DNA of 64,000 nucleotides from Sphingomonas sp. TZW2008 (lineage in GTDB: Bacteria > Pseudomonadota > Alphaproteobacteria > Sphingomonadales > Sphingomonadaceae), in NCBI RefSeq assembly GCF_002117915.1, contig NZ_BDJB01000001.1, positions 186,001 through 250,000 on the forward strand, given 5' to 3'. The notes under the pieces are model-generated. The model was not told where the DNA came from. It ran no database searches and saw nothing but the letters and a program-made list of their open reading frames with translations. The position numbers were made by a program, and so were the translations under genes. How positions within the stretch are numbered: the first letter of the stretch is position 1; each line of letters starts with the position of its first letter. This document shows, in pieces, positions 47,768-56,297 of the stretch.

Positions 47768-48304
47768 TTACCAGTAGAAGTTGCGGATCACGTTCAGCAC
47801 GATGCCGCGGCGGTAATCGACCAGCACGACGTCGTTATAGTGGCGGATCCAGCGTGCGTTGCCACGCGCGGCCGGCAGGCGGTAGCGCCACGGATCGTTG
47901 ATCCAGTACCGCTGGCCGTAATAGAGCGGCGCGATGCGCGCACCAGTGCGGAAGGTATTGTAGCGGAACGGCGCGCGCCAGTTGCCGCGCGAATAGAGCG
48001 CCCGGTTCTGGTTGCGGTAGCCCTGCCAGTCGTTGCGGCCCCACGCGCGGTTACGGTCCTCGAACCGATCGCGGCGGTCCTCATAGCGATCGCGACGATC
48101 GTCACGATACTCCTGGCGAGCGTCGCGCAGGTCGCGGCGCTGCTCCTCAACCTCGCGCCAGTCGCCGCGGCGCTGCGCGTCGCGCACGTCGCGCTGTTGC
48201 TCGCGAATCTCCTGCCGGTCGCGGCGCAGCTCACCGTTCTGGGCGCTGGCCACGCCGGGCAGCGCGATCGCGGCGATCAGGGTAGGAATGATCAACTTAC
48301 GCAT
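47768..48304 (-). CDS. RcnB family protein
   Basis: A 178-aa exported protein. A clear signal peptide (MRKLIIPTLIAAIALPGVAS, cut after ASA) is followed by a highly charged Arg/Asp/Gln-rich coil (RRDRQEIREQQRDVRDAQRR, RDDRRDRYEDRRDRFEDRNR). The C-terminal RcnB domain has YYGQRYWINDPWRYRLPAAR, WIRHYNDVVLVDYRRGIVLN and VIRNFYW. E. coli RcnB is a periplasmic factor in nickel/cobalt homeostasis. The Arg-rich coil is a common elaboration in sphingomonads and may bind surfaces or polyanions (inference). ATG 48304 is preferred for the signal peptide. Confidence 0.88.
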   Translation of the reverse strand: MRKLIIPTLIAAIALPGVASAQNGELRRDRQEIREQQRDVRDAQRRGDWREVEEQRRDLRDARQEYRDDRRDRYEDRRDRFEDRNRAWGRNDWQGYRNQNRALYSRGNWRAPFRYNTFRTGARIAPLYYGQRYWINDPWRYRLPAARGNARWIRHYNDVVLVDYRRGIVLNVIRNFYW

Positions 48305-48458
48305 GATCGTAGACCTTTCATCTTGGTGCGGCATGAACACCGTTGCCGCGCCATGGATGCAGGTTTCGCACGATTCGGCTGAATGGCGTGGGAATGCGCC
48401 TGTCAGCCAACAGAAAGGATCGTCACGCCGGCGTTACGGCGCCCATCCGTGATCTCGT

Positions 48459-48914
48459 TTACGGGCCGGACGGGCCACCGGCGCCGGCCGCGCCGACGGT
48501 GCCGATGTTGCCAAACAGATCCTGGAAGAAGCCGCGCTTGCGCCCGAGCGTCGGCGTGACCTTCTTCGACGGATCGATCGCCACCACCTGCTCGGCGTTC
48601 CAGCGGCGGATCGCGGAAACGTTGCCCGCCTGATCGAAGCTGATCTGCACCGTCAGCTGATCGCGCACCTTGGGCACGTTGAAGGCGTAGTTGCGGCTGT
48701 CGCGCGAGACGTAATACCAGTCGCCCTGGTTGAACTGGCTGGCGAAGCTCGGCTGGCCGAGGGTGGCGAGCACCGACTGGCGATTGTCGACGCCGGGCTG
48801 GACCGCGTTGAGCAGGTCGTTGTCGACGACATAGCCCTGGTGCGACCGCAGCGGGGCGCAGGCCGATGCGGTGATCGCCAGCGCGGCGACAGCGGCGAGA
48901 AGGGGAAAACGCAT
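48459..48914 (-). CDS. bamE: Outer membrane assembly lipoprotein BamE (SmpA/OmlA)
   Basis: A 151-aa lipoprotein subunit of the BAM beta-barrel assembly complex. The signal sequence MRFPLLAAVAALAITASAC carries the lipidation Cys, although the lipobox is weak (A at -3). The SmpA/OmlA fold shows GYVVDNDLLNAVQPGVDNRQ, SVLATLGQPSF, GDWYYVSRDSRNYAF and VRDQLTVQISFDQAGNVSAI. The C-terminus (GAAGAGGPSGP) is disordered. It is divergent from the cytochrome-bc1 chaperone gene, a common alphaproteobacterial arrangement. Confidence 0.92.
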   Translation of the reverse strand: MRFPLLAAVAALAITASACAPLRSHQGYVVDNDLLNAVQPGVDNRQSVLATLGQPSFASQFNQGDWYYVSRDSRNYAFNVPKVRDQLTVQISFDQAGNVSAIRRWNAEQVVAIDPSKKVTPTLGRKRGFFQDLFGNIGTVGAAGAGGPSGP

Positions 48915-49051
48915 GATCACTCCGCAATAGGCCCGCGACGGGCGACACGCCGTTGCGTCGGCGGCCATTCGCCTCAATATGCCCGCACGACAGGCGATAC
49001 AAGCACGGGCGCCCGCGGGGGCGACCGGCACGACACGAAGGTTCGACGATC

Positions 49052-49567
49052 TTGGCTCTATTCGACCGGTTCCGGCGGCGCGACCGCGAGGCGGCGGCGC
49101 CGCTCTATGCCGCCGTGGTGGCGCGCGCGCGCGATCCGCACTGGTATCTTGCCGGCGCGCCCGATACGCTCGATGGGCGGTTCGATATGGTCGCGGCGGT
49201 GCTGTCGATGGTGCTGCTGCGGCTGGAGGATGAGCAGGCCGAGCCCGAGGCGGCGCGGCAGATCGTGGCGCAGCTGACCGAGCGGTTCATCGACGACATG
49301 GACGCGCAGGTGCGCCAGATCGGCTTCGGCGACATCATCGTCGGCAAGCATGTCGGGCGGATGATGGGCATGCTGGGCGGGCGGCTGGGCGCGTATCGCG
49401 ACGGCGTCGCGGCGGGTGACCTGTCGGCGGCACTGGTGCGCAACCTGTGGCGCGGCGAGCCGCCGGCGGACGGTGCGGTGGCTGAGGTGGGCGCAGGACT
49501 GCTCGGCCTGCGCCGCGCGCTCGATGCGGTGCCGTTGGCGACGCTGCAGGCGGGGCGGCTGGCATGA
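49052..49567 (+). CDS. Ubiquinol-cytochrome c chaperone family protein (CBP3-like)
   Basis: A 171-aa protein starting with TTG at 49052 (LALFDRFRRRDREAA), 11 bases after GAAGG. The chaperone domain shows LYAAVVARARDPHWYLAGAP, DTLDGRFDMVAAVLSMVLLR, LTERFIDDMDAQVRQIGFGD and VGKHVGRMMGMLGGRLGAYR. The mitochondrial homologue CBP3/UQCC1 helps cytochrome b maturation of complex III. No in-frame ATG exists near the N-terminus, so the TTG start is forced. It overlaps the DUF177 gene by 4 bases (ATGA). Confidence 0.88.
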   Translation: MALFDRFRRRDREAAAPLYAAVVARARDPHWYLAGAPDTLDGRFDMVAAVLSMVLLRLEDEQAEPEAARQIVAQLTERFIDDMDAQVRQIGFGDIIVGKHVGRMMGMLGGRLGAYRDGVAAGDLSAALVRNLWRGEPPADGAVAEVGAGLLGLRRALDAVPLATLQAGRLA

Positions 49568-50085
49568 CGCCCGAATTCTCGCGCCCGGTGCGCGTCGACA
49601 CGATCGGCGAGGGTGAGCGCACCGTGACGATCGAGGCGGACGCGGGCGAGCGCGCCGCGCTGGCGAAGCGGTTCGACCTCGTCTCGATCGAGTGGCTCTC
49701 GGCGGACTTCACCGTGCGCAAGGAAGCTGCCGGCATCCGCGTGGCGGGGCGCGTGACAGGAGCGGCGGTGCAGGCGTGTTCGATCACCGGCGACCCGCTG
49801 CCCGTGACGATCGATGAGGAGACGCAGCTGCGCTTCGTTGAGGACGATGCGCGCGAGGAGGAGATCGAGCTCGACGACGAGGCGATCGACGTGCTGCCGC
49901 TCGAAGGCGGCGCGATCGATCTCGGCGAGGCGGCGGCGGAGACGCTCGCGCTGTCGCTCGACCCGTTTCCGCGCGGGCCCAATGCCGCCGCCGCGCTCGC
50001 CGCCGCCGGCGTCGTCAGCGAGGACGAAGTGACGCCGCTCAACGCCTTCGCCGCGTTGAAGGACAAGCTCGCCAAGAAGGGCTGA
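49564..50085 (+). CDS. DUF177 (YceD) domain-containing protein
   Basis: A 173-aa acidic cytoplasmic protein. It starts MTPEFSRPVRVDTIGEGERT and shows RVTGAAVQACSITGDPLPVT, where YceD has its cysteine motif, then EELDDEAIDVLPLEGGAIDL-like acidic stretch and ETLALSLDPFPRGPNA. YceD helps 23S rRNA/50S maturation and is often found with rpmF. Here rpmF is absent; the next gene is convergent. Alphaproteobacteria usually pair it with the bc1 chaperone, as seen. The C-terminus is LKDKLAKKG. Confidence 0.88.
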   Translation: MTPEFSRPVRVDTIGEGERTVTIEADAGERAALAKRFDLVSIEWLSADFTVRKEAAGIRVAGRVTGAAVQACSITGDPLPVTIDEETQLRFVEDDAREEEIELDDEAIDVLPLEGGAIDLGEAAAETLALSLDPFPRGPNAAAALAAAGVVSEDEVTPLNAFAALKDKLAKKG

Positions 50086-50092
50086 GCGGCGG

Positions 50093-51757
50093 CTAGTGCG
50101 TGCCCGTGCCGCGCACTGCCGACAGCGTGGTGCCGGCGGTGATCTGCTCGACGTCGGTCTTGACGTGCAGCAGGCGCACGCCGCGTCGCTCCATGGCGCG
50201 GGCGAGCGCAGGGGCAAAATCTGCGGTCGTCGTCACCGTTTCACTCCACGCGCCATAGGCCTTGGCGAGCAGCGCGAAATCGGGGTTGGCGAGGCGCGTC
50301 GCGGAGGGGCGATCGGGGAACTCGCGCTCCTGGTGCATGCGGATCGTGCCGAAGGTGCCGTTGTCGACGACGACGACGAGCATGTCGCAGCCGTGCTGGA
50401 TCGCGGTGGCGAGCTCCTGCCCGTTCATCAAGAAATCGCCGTCGCCGGCGACCGCGACGACCATCCGGCCGGGGCGGCGCAGCGCGGCTGCGACGGCGGC
50501 GGGGACGCCATAGCCCATCGCGCCCGCGGTCGGCGCGAGTTGCGTGCCCGGGCCCGCGTACGGCCAGTAGCGATGCCACCAGCCAGAGAAATTGCCCGCG
50601 CCGTTGCAGATGATCGTATCCGCAGGGAGCGCGGCGCGCATCGTGCCGACGCATGGCCCGAGATCCATGGCGACGCCGTCGCGCGCGGCGGGGGTCGACC
50701 AGGCGCGATAGGCGTCGTGCGCGTCGAGCTCGTGCGGGTGCGCCGGACCGTCGATAAGCGCCAGCGCCTCGGCGAACTCGGCCATCGTCGCGCAGATCGC
50801 AAGATCGGTACGGTACGTCATGCCGAGCTCGGTCGCGTCGGGGTGGACGTGGACGAGCCGCTGGCCGGGATGATCGGGAGTGATCAGCGTATAGCCGTCG
50901 GTCGTCGCCTCGCCGAGCCGTGCGCCGATCACCAGCAGCAGGTCCGCCGCCTTCACCCGCGCGACGAGCGCCGGATTGGGGCCGTAGCCGAGGTTGCCGG
51001 CATAGGCGGGGCAATCGTTGGGCACGGCATCTTGGCGGCGAAAGGCGGCGACGAGCGGTACGCGCGCGCGATCGGCCCAGGCGGCGACGTCCTGCCCCGC
51101 CGCGCTGTCCCACCCCGCGCCCCCAACGATCGCGACCGGACGCTCGGCGGTGGCGAGGAGATCGGCGAGCTGCTCCATCGCGTCCGGGTCGGGCGCCTGG
51201 CCGACGCGCTCGACGCGCGGGCGATCGATCGCCTCGACGCGGTCGAGCAGCATGTCCTCTGGCAACGCGAGGACGACGGGGCCGGGGCGCCCGTTCATCG
51301 CCACGGCATAGGCGCGCGCGACATATTCGGGAATGCGGCGCGCGTCGTCGATCCGCGCGGTCCATTTGGCGACCGCGCCGAACATCGCCTCGAAATTGAT
51401 CTCCTGGAACGCCTCACGGTCACGCGTGCCGCGATCGACGTCACCGACGAACAGGATCATCGGCTGCGAATCCTGCCTGGCGACGTGGACGCCGATCGAC
51501 GCGTTGGTGGCGCCCGGCCCACGCGTGACGAAGGCGATGCCGGGGCGGTGCGTCAGCGCGCCGTCCGCGCACGCCATGAACGCGACTCCGCCCTCCTGCC
51601 GACAGGTCACGACGTCGATCGCGGGCGTATCGACCAGCGCGTCGAGCACCGCGAGGAAGCTTTCGCCAGGCACGGTGAAGATCCGGTCGCAGCCCTGGCG
51701 CACGAGCTGATCGACGAGGATGCGGCCGCCGGTGCGGGCCGATGGAGGGTTCGTCAT
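50093..51757 (-). CDS. Thiamine-pyrophosphate-binding enzyme (acetolactate synthase-like)
   Basis: A 554-aa TPP enzyme. The pyrimidine-binding domain has FTVPGESFLAVLDALVDT (catalytic Glu in the next block CRQEGGVAFMA), FVTRGPGATNASIGVHVARQ, the middle domain has VGGAGWDSAAGQDVAAW, and the TPP/Mg motif is AGDGDFLMNGQELATAIQHG to VVDNGTFGTIRMHQE. It could make acetolactate or be a decarboxylase/carboligase of the benzaldehyde-lyase or oxalyl-type group. No ilvN small subunit is adjacent, which argues against the biosynthetic enzyme. A GTG one codon upstream is an alternative start. Confidence 0.86.
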   Translation of the reverse strand: MTNPPSARTGGRILVDQLVRQGCDRIFTVPGESFLAVLDALVDTPAIDVVTCRQEGGVAFMACADGALTHRPGIAFVTRGPGATNASIGVHVARQDSQPMILFVGDVDRGTRDREAFQEINFEAMFGAVAKWTARIDDARRIPEYVARAYAVAMNGRPGPVVLALPEDMLLDRVEAIDRPRVERVGQAPDPDAMEQLADLLATAERPVAIVGGAGWDSAAGQDVAAWADRARVPLVAAFRRQDAVPNDCPAYAGNLGYGPNPALVARVKAADLLLVIGARLGEATTDGYTLITPDHPGQRLVHVHPDATELGMTYRTDLAICATMAEFAEALALIDGPAHPHELDAHDAYRAWSTPAARDGVAMDLGPCVGTMRAALPADTIICNGAGNFSGWWHRYWPYAGPGTQLAPTAGAMGYGVPAAVAAALRRPGRMVVAVAGDGDFLMNGQELATAIQHGCDMLVVVVDNGTFGTIRMHQEREFPDRPSATRLANPDFALLAKAYGAWSETVTTTADFAPALARAMERRGVRLLHVKTDVEQITAGTTLSAVRGTGTH

Positions 51758-51905
51758 CACCCTACCCTAGCCCCGCGGGGCAGGGGCCGCCACTCGTTAT
51801 GGTCGCCGATCTGAGCGGCAAGGCGGCCGGGCAGCGCGGCGATCACGGCTTGCTAAGTCGTCCGCCTTAGCCGATCGTCCGCCGCAAAGAATGGAGAGGA
51901 TCACC

Positions 51906-52826
51906 ATGGCGGATTTCGAACTCGTCACCGACGGCCTGCGCTTTCCCGAAGGGCCGGTGATGATGCCCGACGGCAGCATCGCGCTGGTCGAGATCGAGCC
52001 GGGGCGGATCACGCGCGTCCACCCCGACGGTCGCAAGGAGACGATCGCGGAGCCGGGCGGCGGGCCGAACGGCCTCGCGCTCGGGCCCGACGGCATGCTC
52101 TACTGCTGCAACAACGGCGGGTTCGACTGGCACGAGAACAACGGCATGCTCGCGCCCGGCGGGATCGCGAGCGATTATTCGGGCGGGCGGATCGAGCGGA
52201 TCGATCCCGCGACGGGTACGGTCGAGGTGCTGTACAAGTCGGGCGATCACGGCTGCGTGCTGCGCGGGCCGAACGATCTGGTGTTCGACACGCACGGCGG
52301 CTTCTGGTTCACCGATCACGGCAAGATGGACCACAAGAAGCGCGTCCACGACGTCGTCGGCATCTTTTATGCCAAGGCGGACGGCAGCCATATCGAGGAA
52401 GTCGTCTTCCCGTCGAACAATCCCAATGGCTGCGGCCTCTCGCCCGACGGGAAATGGCTCTACGCCGCCGAGACCTACACCTGCCGGCTGATGAAGTTCG
52501 CCGTGACCGCGCCGGGCAAGGTGGATGCGACGGCCGGCGTCGGCGGGCCGGGCATTCCCGTCTATCGCCCGGCGGGGTGGAAGTTCTTCGATTCGCTCGC
52601 GGTCGAGGCGTCGGGCAACGTGTGCGTCGCGACGATCGGCGAGAGCGGGATCAGCGTGATCTCGCCCGACGGCGAGTTGGTCGAGTTCGTGCAGACCGAC
52701 GACGTGTTCACGACCAACATCTGCTTCGGAGGAGCAGACATGCAGGACGCGTACCTGACGCTGTCGGGCACCGGGCGGCTGGTGAAGACGCGCTGGAACC
52801 GGCCGGGGCTGAAACTGGAATATTGA
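51906..52826 (+). CDS. SMP-30/gluconolactonase/LRE family protein
   Basis: A 306-aa six-bladed propeller hydrolase. Features are FELVTDGLRFPEGPVMMPDG (metal-ligand Glu), GPNGLALGPDGMLYCCNNGG, GPNDLVFDTHGGFWFTDHGK (Asn and Asp ligands), NPNGCGLSPDGKWLYAAETY and DSLAVEASGNVCVATIGESG. The family hydrolyses sugar lactones, among other esters. ATG 51906 follows a GGAGAGGA site by five bases; ATG 51891 lacks one. Substrate cannot be set from context. It is divergent from the TPP enzyme. Confidence 0.89.
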   Translation: MADFELVTDGLRFPEGPVMMPDGSIALVEIEPGRITRVHPDGRKETIAEPGGGPNGLALGPDGMLYCCNNGGFDWHENNGMLAPGGIASDYSGGRIERIDPATGTVEVLYKSGDHGCVLRGPNDLVFDTHGGFWFTDHGKMDHKKRVHDVVGIFYAKADGSHIEEVVFPSNNPNGCGLSPDGKWLYAAETYTCRLMKFAVTAPGKVDATAGVGGPGIPVYRPAGWKFFDSLAVEASGNVCVATIGESGISVISPDGELVEFVQTDDVFTTNICFGGADMQDAYLTLSGTGRLVKTRWNRPGLKLEY

Positions 52827-52884
52827 ACCACTGGCGGGTGCGCCCCGGTTGCGCTAGCGGCCGGGCGACACGGGGGAGATTGTT

Positions 52885-54393
52885 ATGGCGATCCGGGGCA
52901 CGCGCCGGGCCAATCGGCTGGACGGAACGGACGATCGTGACGAGCTGATCGGCGACTGGGGCAACGACCGATTGTTCGGCAACGGCGGCGACGACCTGCT
53001 TATCGGCGACCTCAACGGCGACACGTCCGACCGCGCGGCGGGCAACGACCAGCTGTTCGGCGGCGACGGCAACGACGTGCTGATCGGCGGCCGCGGCGAC
53101 GATCTGCTGGTGGGCGGCAACGGCAACGACACGCTCGTCGGCGGCTATGCCGAAGGCTATTTCAGCGAGGATCCGGCGAGCGGCCCGGCGATCGTCTATG
53201 GCAGCGCGGTGCCCGCGGGCAACGACAGCTACAACGGCGGCGCGGGGATCGACACCGCGATCCTACAGTATCGCGGCGACGGCGCGATCACGCTCGACAT
53301 GTCGGTGACGAACCGCGCGGCGACGATCCGGCGCGACGGCGTCGACGCGGGCTCGATCGTCAACGTCGAGGCGCTGGTATTCCTGGGCGGCGACGGCAAT
53401 GATCGCGTCACTGCGGCGCGTGTCTCGGCGCCGTTTCTGATCGATACGCTCGACGGCGGGGCGGGCGACGACGTGCTCGACGGCGGCGGCGGCATCGACC
53501 TGCTGATCGGCGGCGCCGGCAACGATACGTTGATCGGCGGCGGCGAGGACATCGCCTCCTACGAGGATCGCGGGCTGGCGAGCGACGACATGGCGGGCGT
53601 CACGGTCGACCTGCGGCTAAACCGCCAAGCACAGGATACCGTCGGATCGGGGATCGACACGCTGATCGGCATCCGCGGCCTGTACGGCAGCGGCGGATCG
53701 GACGTGCTGATCGGCAACGGCAGCGCGAACGAGATCATCGACCGGCTGAGCGGCGACGACCGGATCGAGGGCGGCGCGGGTAACGACAGCCTGCGGATCG
53801 ACCGCTTCCTGGGCACGCGCGCCACGACGACGACGATCGACGGCGGCGTTGGCAACGATGCGCTCGACTTCGCGTCCAACCGCAACGCGGCGCATTCGGT
53901 GACGCTGATCGGCGGGACCGGCGACGACACGATTGCGGTCGAGGGCGCGGCGCGCGCGGTGATCGACGCGGGCTACGGCGTCGATCGCGTCGCGGTGGAT
54001 ACGTCGGCGGGCCTGTATCAGGTGACGCTGGGCGGCGGGGCCGACACGCTGATCCTGCGCGAGGCGGCGGACGCGACGCTGCGCGAGCGCGAGGTGCGTG
54101 TCACCGATTTTGCGACTGGCGACGCGGGCGACAAGGTCGACTTGCGCGATTGGCTGTCGACCGCGGCGGTCGGCTACGTCTCGGGCGACGATCCGTTCGG
54201 CGAGTATCTGAAGCTCGGCCGCCGCGGTGACGACGTCGTGCTGCTCGCTGACCGCGACGGTGCCGGCGACGCCTATGTCTTCAATACGCTGGTGATCTTC
54301 GAGGACACGCGGCTGCAGCGGTTCACCGACGCCAATTTCATCCTGCCCTCCGCCGCCTCGGCGATGGACACATTTGTATCGGATTTTGCCTGA
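52885..54393 (+). CDS. RTX-type calcium-binding protein
   Basis: A 502-aa secreted-type protein without a signal peptide. It is built from nonapeptide RTX repeats GGxGxDxLx in three clusters: about residues 30-90 (NDRLFGNGGDDLLIGD, GNDVLIGGRGDDLLVGGNGN), 190-220 (GGAGDDVLDGGGGIDLLIGG) and 285-350. Each cluster would form a Ca2+-bound parallel beta-roll. The C-terminal 40 residues (FTDANFILPSAASAMDTFVS) look like a type I secretion signal. There is no enzymatic domain and no type I transporter gene nearby. It is a likely surface or extracellular structural protein; export through a distant ABC system is inference. Confidence 0.88.
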   Translation: MAIRGTRRANRLDGTDDRDELIGDWGNDRLFGNGGDDLLIGDLNGDTSDRAAGNDQLFGGDGNDVLIGGRGDDLLVGGNGNDTLVGGYAEGYFSEDPASGPAIVYGSAVPAGNDSYNGGAGIDTAILQYRGDGAITLDMSVTNRAATIRRDGVDAGSIVNVEALVFLGGDGNDRVTAARVSAPFLIDTLDGGAGDDVLDGGGGIDLLIGGAGNDTLIGGGEDIASYEDRGLASDDMAGVTVDLRLNRQAQDTVGSGIDTLIGIRGLYGSGGSDVLIGNGSANEIIDRLSGDDRIEGGAGNDSLRIDRFLGTRATTTTIDGGVGNDALDFASNRNAAHSVTLIGGTGDDTIAVEGAARAVIDAGYGVDRVAVDTSAGLYQVTLGGGADTLILREAADATLREREVRVTDFATGDAGDKVDLRDWLSTAAVGYVSGDDPFGEYLKLGRRGDDVVLLADRDGAGDAYVFNTLVIFEDTRLQRFTDANFILPSAASAMDTFVSDFA

Positions 54394-54396
54394 CCC

Positions 54397-55047
54397 ATGC
54401 GTGATACCGCTATTTTCGATTTCGGCGGGGTCGTCACCTCGTCGCCGTTCGAGGCGTTCAACCGGCTCGAGCGCGAGCGCGGGCTGCCGCACGATCTGAT
54501 CCGGCGGATCAACGCCACCGATCCCGACGACAATGCCTGGGCGCTGTTCGAGCGCGCTGAGATCGATGCGCGCGGGTTCGACGCGAAGTTCGCCGCCGAG
54601 GCCGAGGCGCTGGGGCACGAGTTGCGCGGCGAGGACGTTCTGGCGCTGCTGTCGGGCGATATCCGGCCGCGGATGGTGCATGCGCTCGATTGGCTGAAGA
54701 CGAACGGCTATAAGCTCGGCTGCATCACCAACAACGTGCCGGCGGGCGAGGGTGCGGGCATGTCGCGCAGCGCGGAGAAGGCGGCCAAGGTCGCCGAGGT
54801 GCTCGCGCGGTTCGACCATGTCGTCGAATCGAGCAAGGTCGGCATCCGCAAGCCCGACCCCAAGATCTACCAGATGATGCTCGATCATCTCGGCAAGCCG
54901 GCAGCGAGCTGCGTCTACCTCGACGACCTCGGCATCAACTGCAAGCCGGCGGCGACGCTGGGGATGCGCGCGATCAAGGTGACGGGCGAGGCGCAGGCGC
55001 TCGACGATCTCGCCGACGCGCTGGGCGTCGAGCGCGGGCTTTTCTGA
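54397..55047 (+). CDS. HAD family hydrolase (IA subfamily, DFGGV-type)
   Basis: A 216-aa HAD-superfamily protein. Motif I is IFDFGGVVTSSPFEAF: the nucleophile Asp is present, but the +2 position that is Asp in most phosphatases is Gly. Motif II is GCITNN, motif III has SSKVGIRKPDPKIYQMMLDH and motif IV has VYLDDLGINCKPAATLGM. This pattern matches the epoxide-hydrolase N-terminal/ACAD10-like HAD branch. Activity on acyl or lipid phosphates is possible but unproven. It is 3 bases after the RTX gene stop, so likely co-transcribed. Confidence 0.88.
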   Translation: MRDTAIFDFGGVVTSSPFEAFNRLERERGLPHDLIRRINATDPDDNAWALFERAEIDARGFDAKFAAEAEALGHELRGEDVLALLSGDIRPRMVHALDWLKTNGYKLGCITNNVPAGEGAGMSRSAEKAAKVAEVLARFDHVVESSKVGIRKPDPKIYQMMLDHLGKPAASCVYLDDLGINCKPAATLGMRAIKVTGEAQALDDLADALGVERGLF

Positions 55048-55050
55048 CGA

Positions 55051-55386
55051 TCAGGCGTGACGGCCGAGGAGGACGCGGCGCATGTCGCCGCGTACCTCCG
55101 CGGTAAGGTAGAAGAGATAGGGCAGCAGAAAGCCCGCACCGCCGAGCAGCGCGACCGGCGCGAGCAACAACCCGCGCGCGCTGAAACGCTCGCGCCAGGC
55201 GGTCCACGTCGCCGAGAGGATCAGGAAGCACAGGAAGTCGAGGTTGAACTGGCCGGGCCACGCCAAGCGCGCCATGTCGCCGAAGAAGATCGGCACGAGG
55301 TTGAGGCCATGGCGCGCGATGACGAGCGCGGTATAGCCGACAAGAACCACCCAGAGCGCCGCGAGCAGCGCGCGAAACGATGCCAT
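55051..55386 (-). CDS. Small integral membrane protein, hypothetical
   Basis: A 111-aa protein with three hydrophobic segments (ALLAALWVVLVGYTALVIAR, FNLDFLCFLILSATW, LLLAPVALLGGAGFLLPYLF) and a basic C-terminus (VRGDMRRVLLGRHA). Composition and layout recall small DUF2834-like membrane proteins, but I am not sure of the family. It is convergent with the HAD gene, 3 bases apart, and divergent from the CoA-transferase operon with a large inverted repeat between. Confidence 0.7.
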   Translation of the reverse strand: MASFRALLAALWVVLVGYTALVIARHGLNLVPIFFGDMARLAWPGQFNLDFLCFLILSATWTAWRERFSARGLLLAPVALLGGAGFLLPYLFYLTAEVRGDMRRVLLGRHA

Positions 55387-55447
55387 CTTCCTACCTCTCC
55401 GATGGTCCGGCCGACCGACCGGATCGCGGTATGATGGTAGCAGCCGA

Positions 55448-55499
55448 TGACGGCATCAAGCAAAGTTGAACACTGGTTCACCTTTGCTTGATGCCGTCA
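55448..55499. repeat. Long inverted repeat between divergent genes
   Basis: A perfect 18-base inverted repeat (55448-55465 with 55482-55499) around a 16-base centre, which itself holds a second palindrome TGAAC-actg-GTTCA (55467-55480). The two are separated only by one mismatched pair (55466/55481), so a 24-step stem-loop can form. It lies 62 bases before the small membrane-protein gene's start and 51 bases before the CoA-transferase A start. It could be a dimer or tetramer operator for a TetR- or GntR-like repressor, or a strong hairpin. Confidence 0.85.
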
Positions 55500-55550
55500 G
55501 CGCGAGCGGCTAATCGCGGGCTCCGGACGACAGCGAGAGGCAGCGCGGCA

Positions 55551-56297
55551 ATGAACAAGCTCTATCCCGATGCGGCGGCGGCGCTCGACGGGCTGCTGCA
55601 CGACGGGATGACGATCTGCGCCGGGGGCTTCGGCCTGTGCGGCATCCCCGAGCGGCTGATCGACGCGATCCAGGCGGCGGGCACGAAGGATCTGACGATC
55701 GCGAGCAACAACGCGGGAATCGACGGTGAGGGGCTCGGCAAGCTGCTGCGCACGCGGCAGGTCAAGAAGATGATCTCGAGCTACGTCGGCGAGAACAAGG
55801 AGTTCGAGCGCCAGTATCTATCGGGCGAGCTCGAAGTGGAATTCTGCCCGCAGGGGACGCTGGCCGAGCGCTGCCGCGCCGGCGGGGCGGGCATCCCGGG
55901 CTTCTACACCAAAACGGGCGTCGGCACGCTGGTGGCTGAGGGCAAGGAAGTGAAGAGCTTCGACGGCGAGGATTACATTCTCGAGCGCGGCATCCGCGCC
56001 GACATCAGCATCATCAAGGGCTGGAAGGCGGACGAGAGCGGCAACCTCGTGTTCCGCAAGACGGCGCGCAACTTCAACCAGCCGATGGCGACCGCGGGGC
56101 GGATCTGCATCGCCGAGGTCGAAGAGGTGGTGCCGGTCGGCAGCCTGGATCCCGATCACATCCATTTGCCCGGCATCTACGTGAAGCGCATGATCATCGG
56201 CGCCCCGTACGACAAGAAGATCGAGTTCCGCCTGACGCGGCCGCGCCCGACGGACGGCGCGGGAGTGGCGGGCGAGGGAGCGGCGGCGGCAGCGTGA
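55551..56297 (+). CDS. 3-oxoacid CoA-transferase subunit A
   Basis: A 248-aa alpha subunit of a heteromeric CoA-transferase (ScoA/AtoD type) that moves CoA between succinyl-CoA and acetoacetate or similar acids. Family blocks are MTICAGGFGLCGIPERLIDA, LTIASNNAGIDGEGLGKLL, ISSYVGENKEFERQYLSGEL, CPQGTLAERCRAGGAGIPGF and LPGIYVKRMIIG. The C-terminus has an Ala/Gly tail ([13 protein letters not shown]) longer than usual. Subunit B lies 964 bases downstream after two other genes, joined by stop/start overlaps. The start ATG 55551 is the first ATG before the family start. Confidence 0.93.
   Translation: MNKLYPDAAAALDGLLHDGMTICAGGFGLCGIPERLIDAIQAAGTKDLTIASNNAGIDGEGLGKLLRTRQVKKMISSYVGENKEFERQYLSGELEVEFCPQGTLAERCRAGGAGIPGFYTKTGVGTLVAEGKEVKSFDGEDYILERGIRADISIIKGWKADESGNLVFRKTARNFNQPMATAGRICIAEVEEVVPVGSLDPDHIHLPGIYVKRMIIGAPYDKKIEFRLTRPRPTDGAGVAGEGAAAAA

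Noticed and set aside
55467..55480. LexA (SOS) box
   Set aside because: The core is GAAC-n4-GTTC, whereas alphaproteobacterial LexA boxes are direct repeats GTTC-n7-GTTC; no DNA-damage gene is adjacent.
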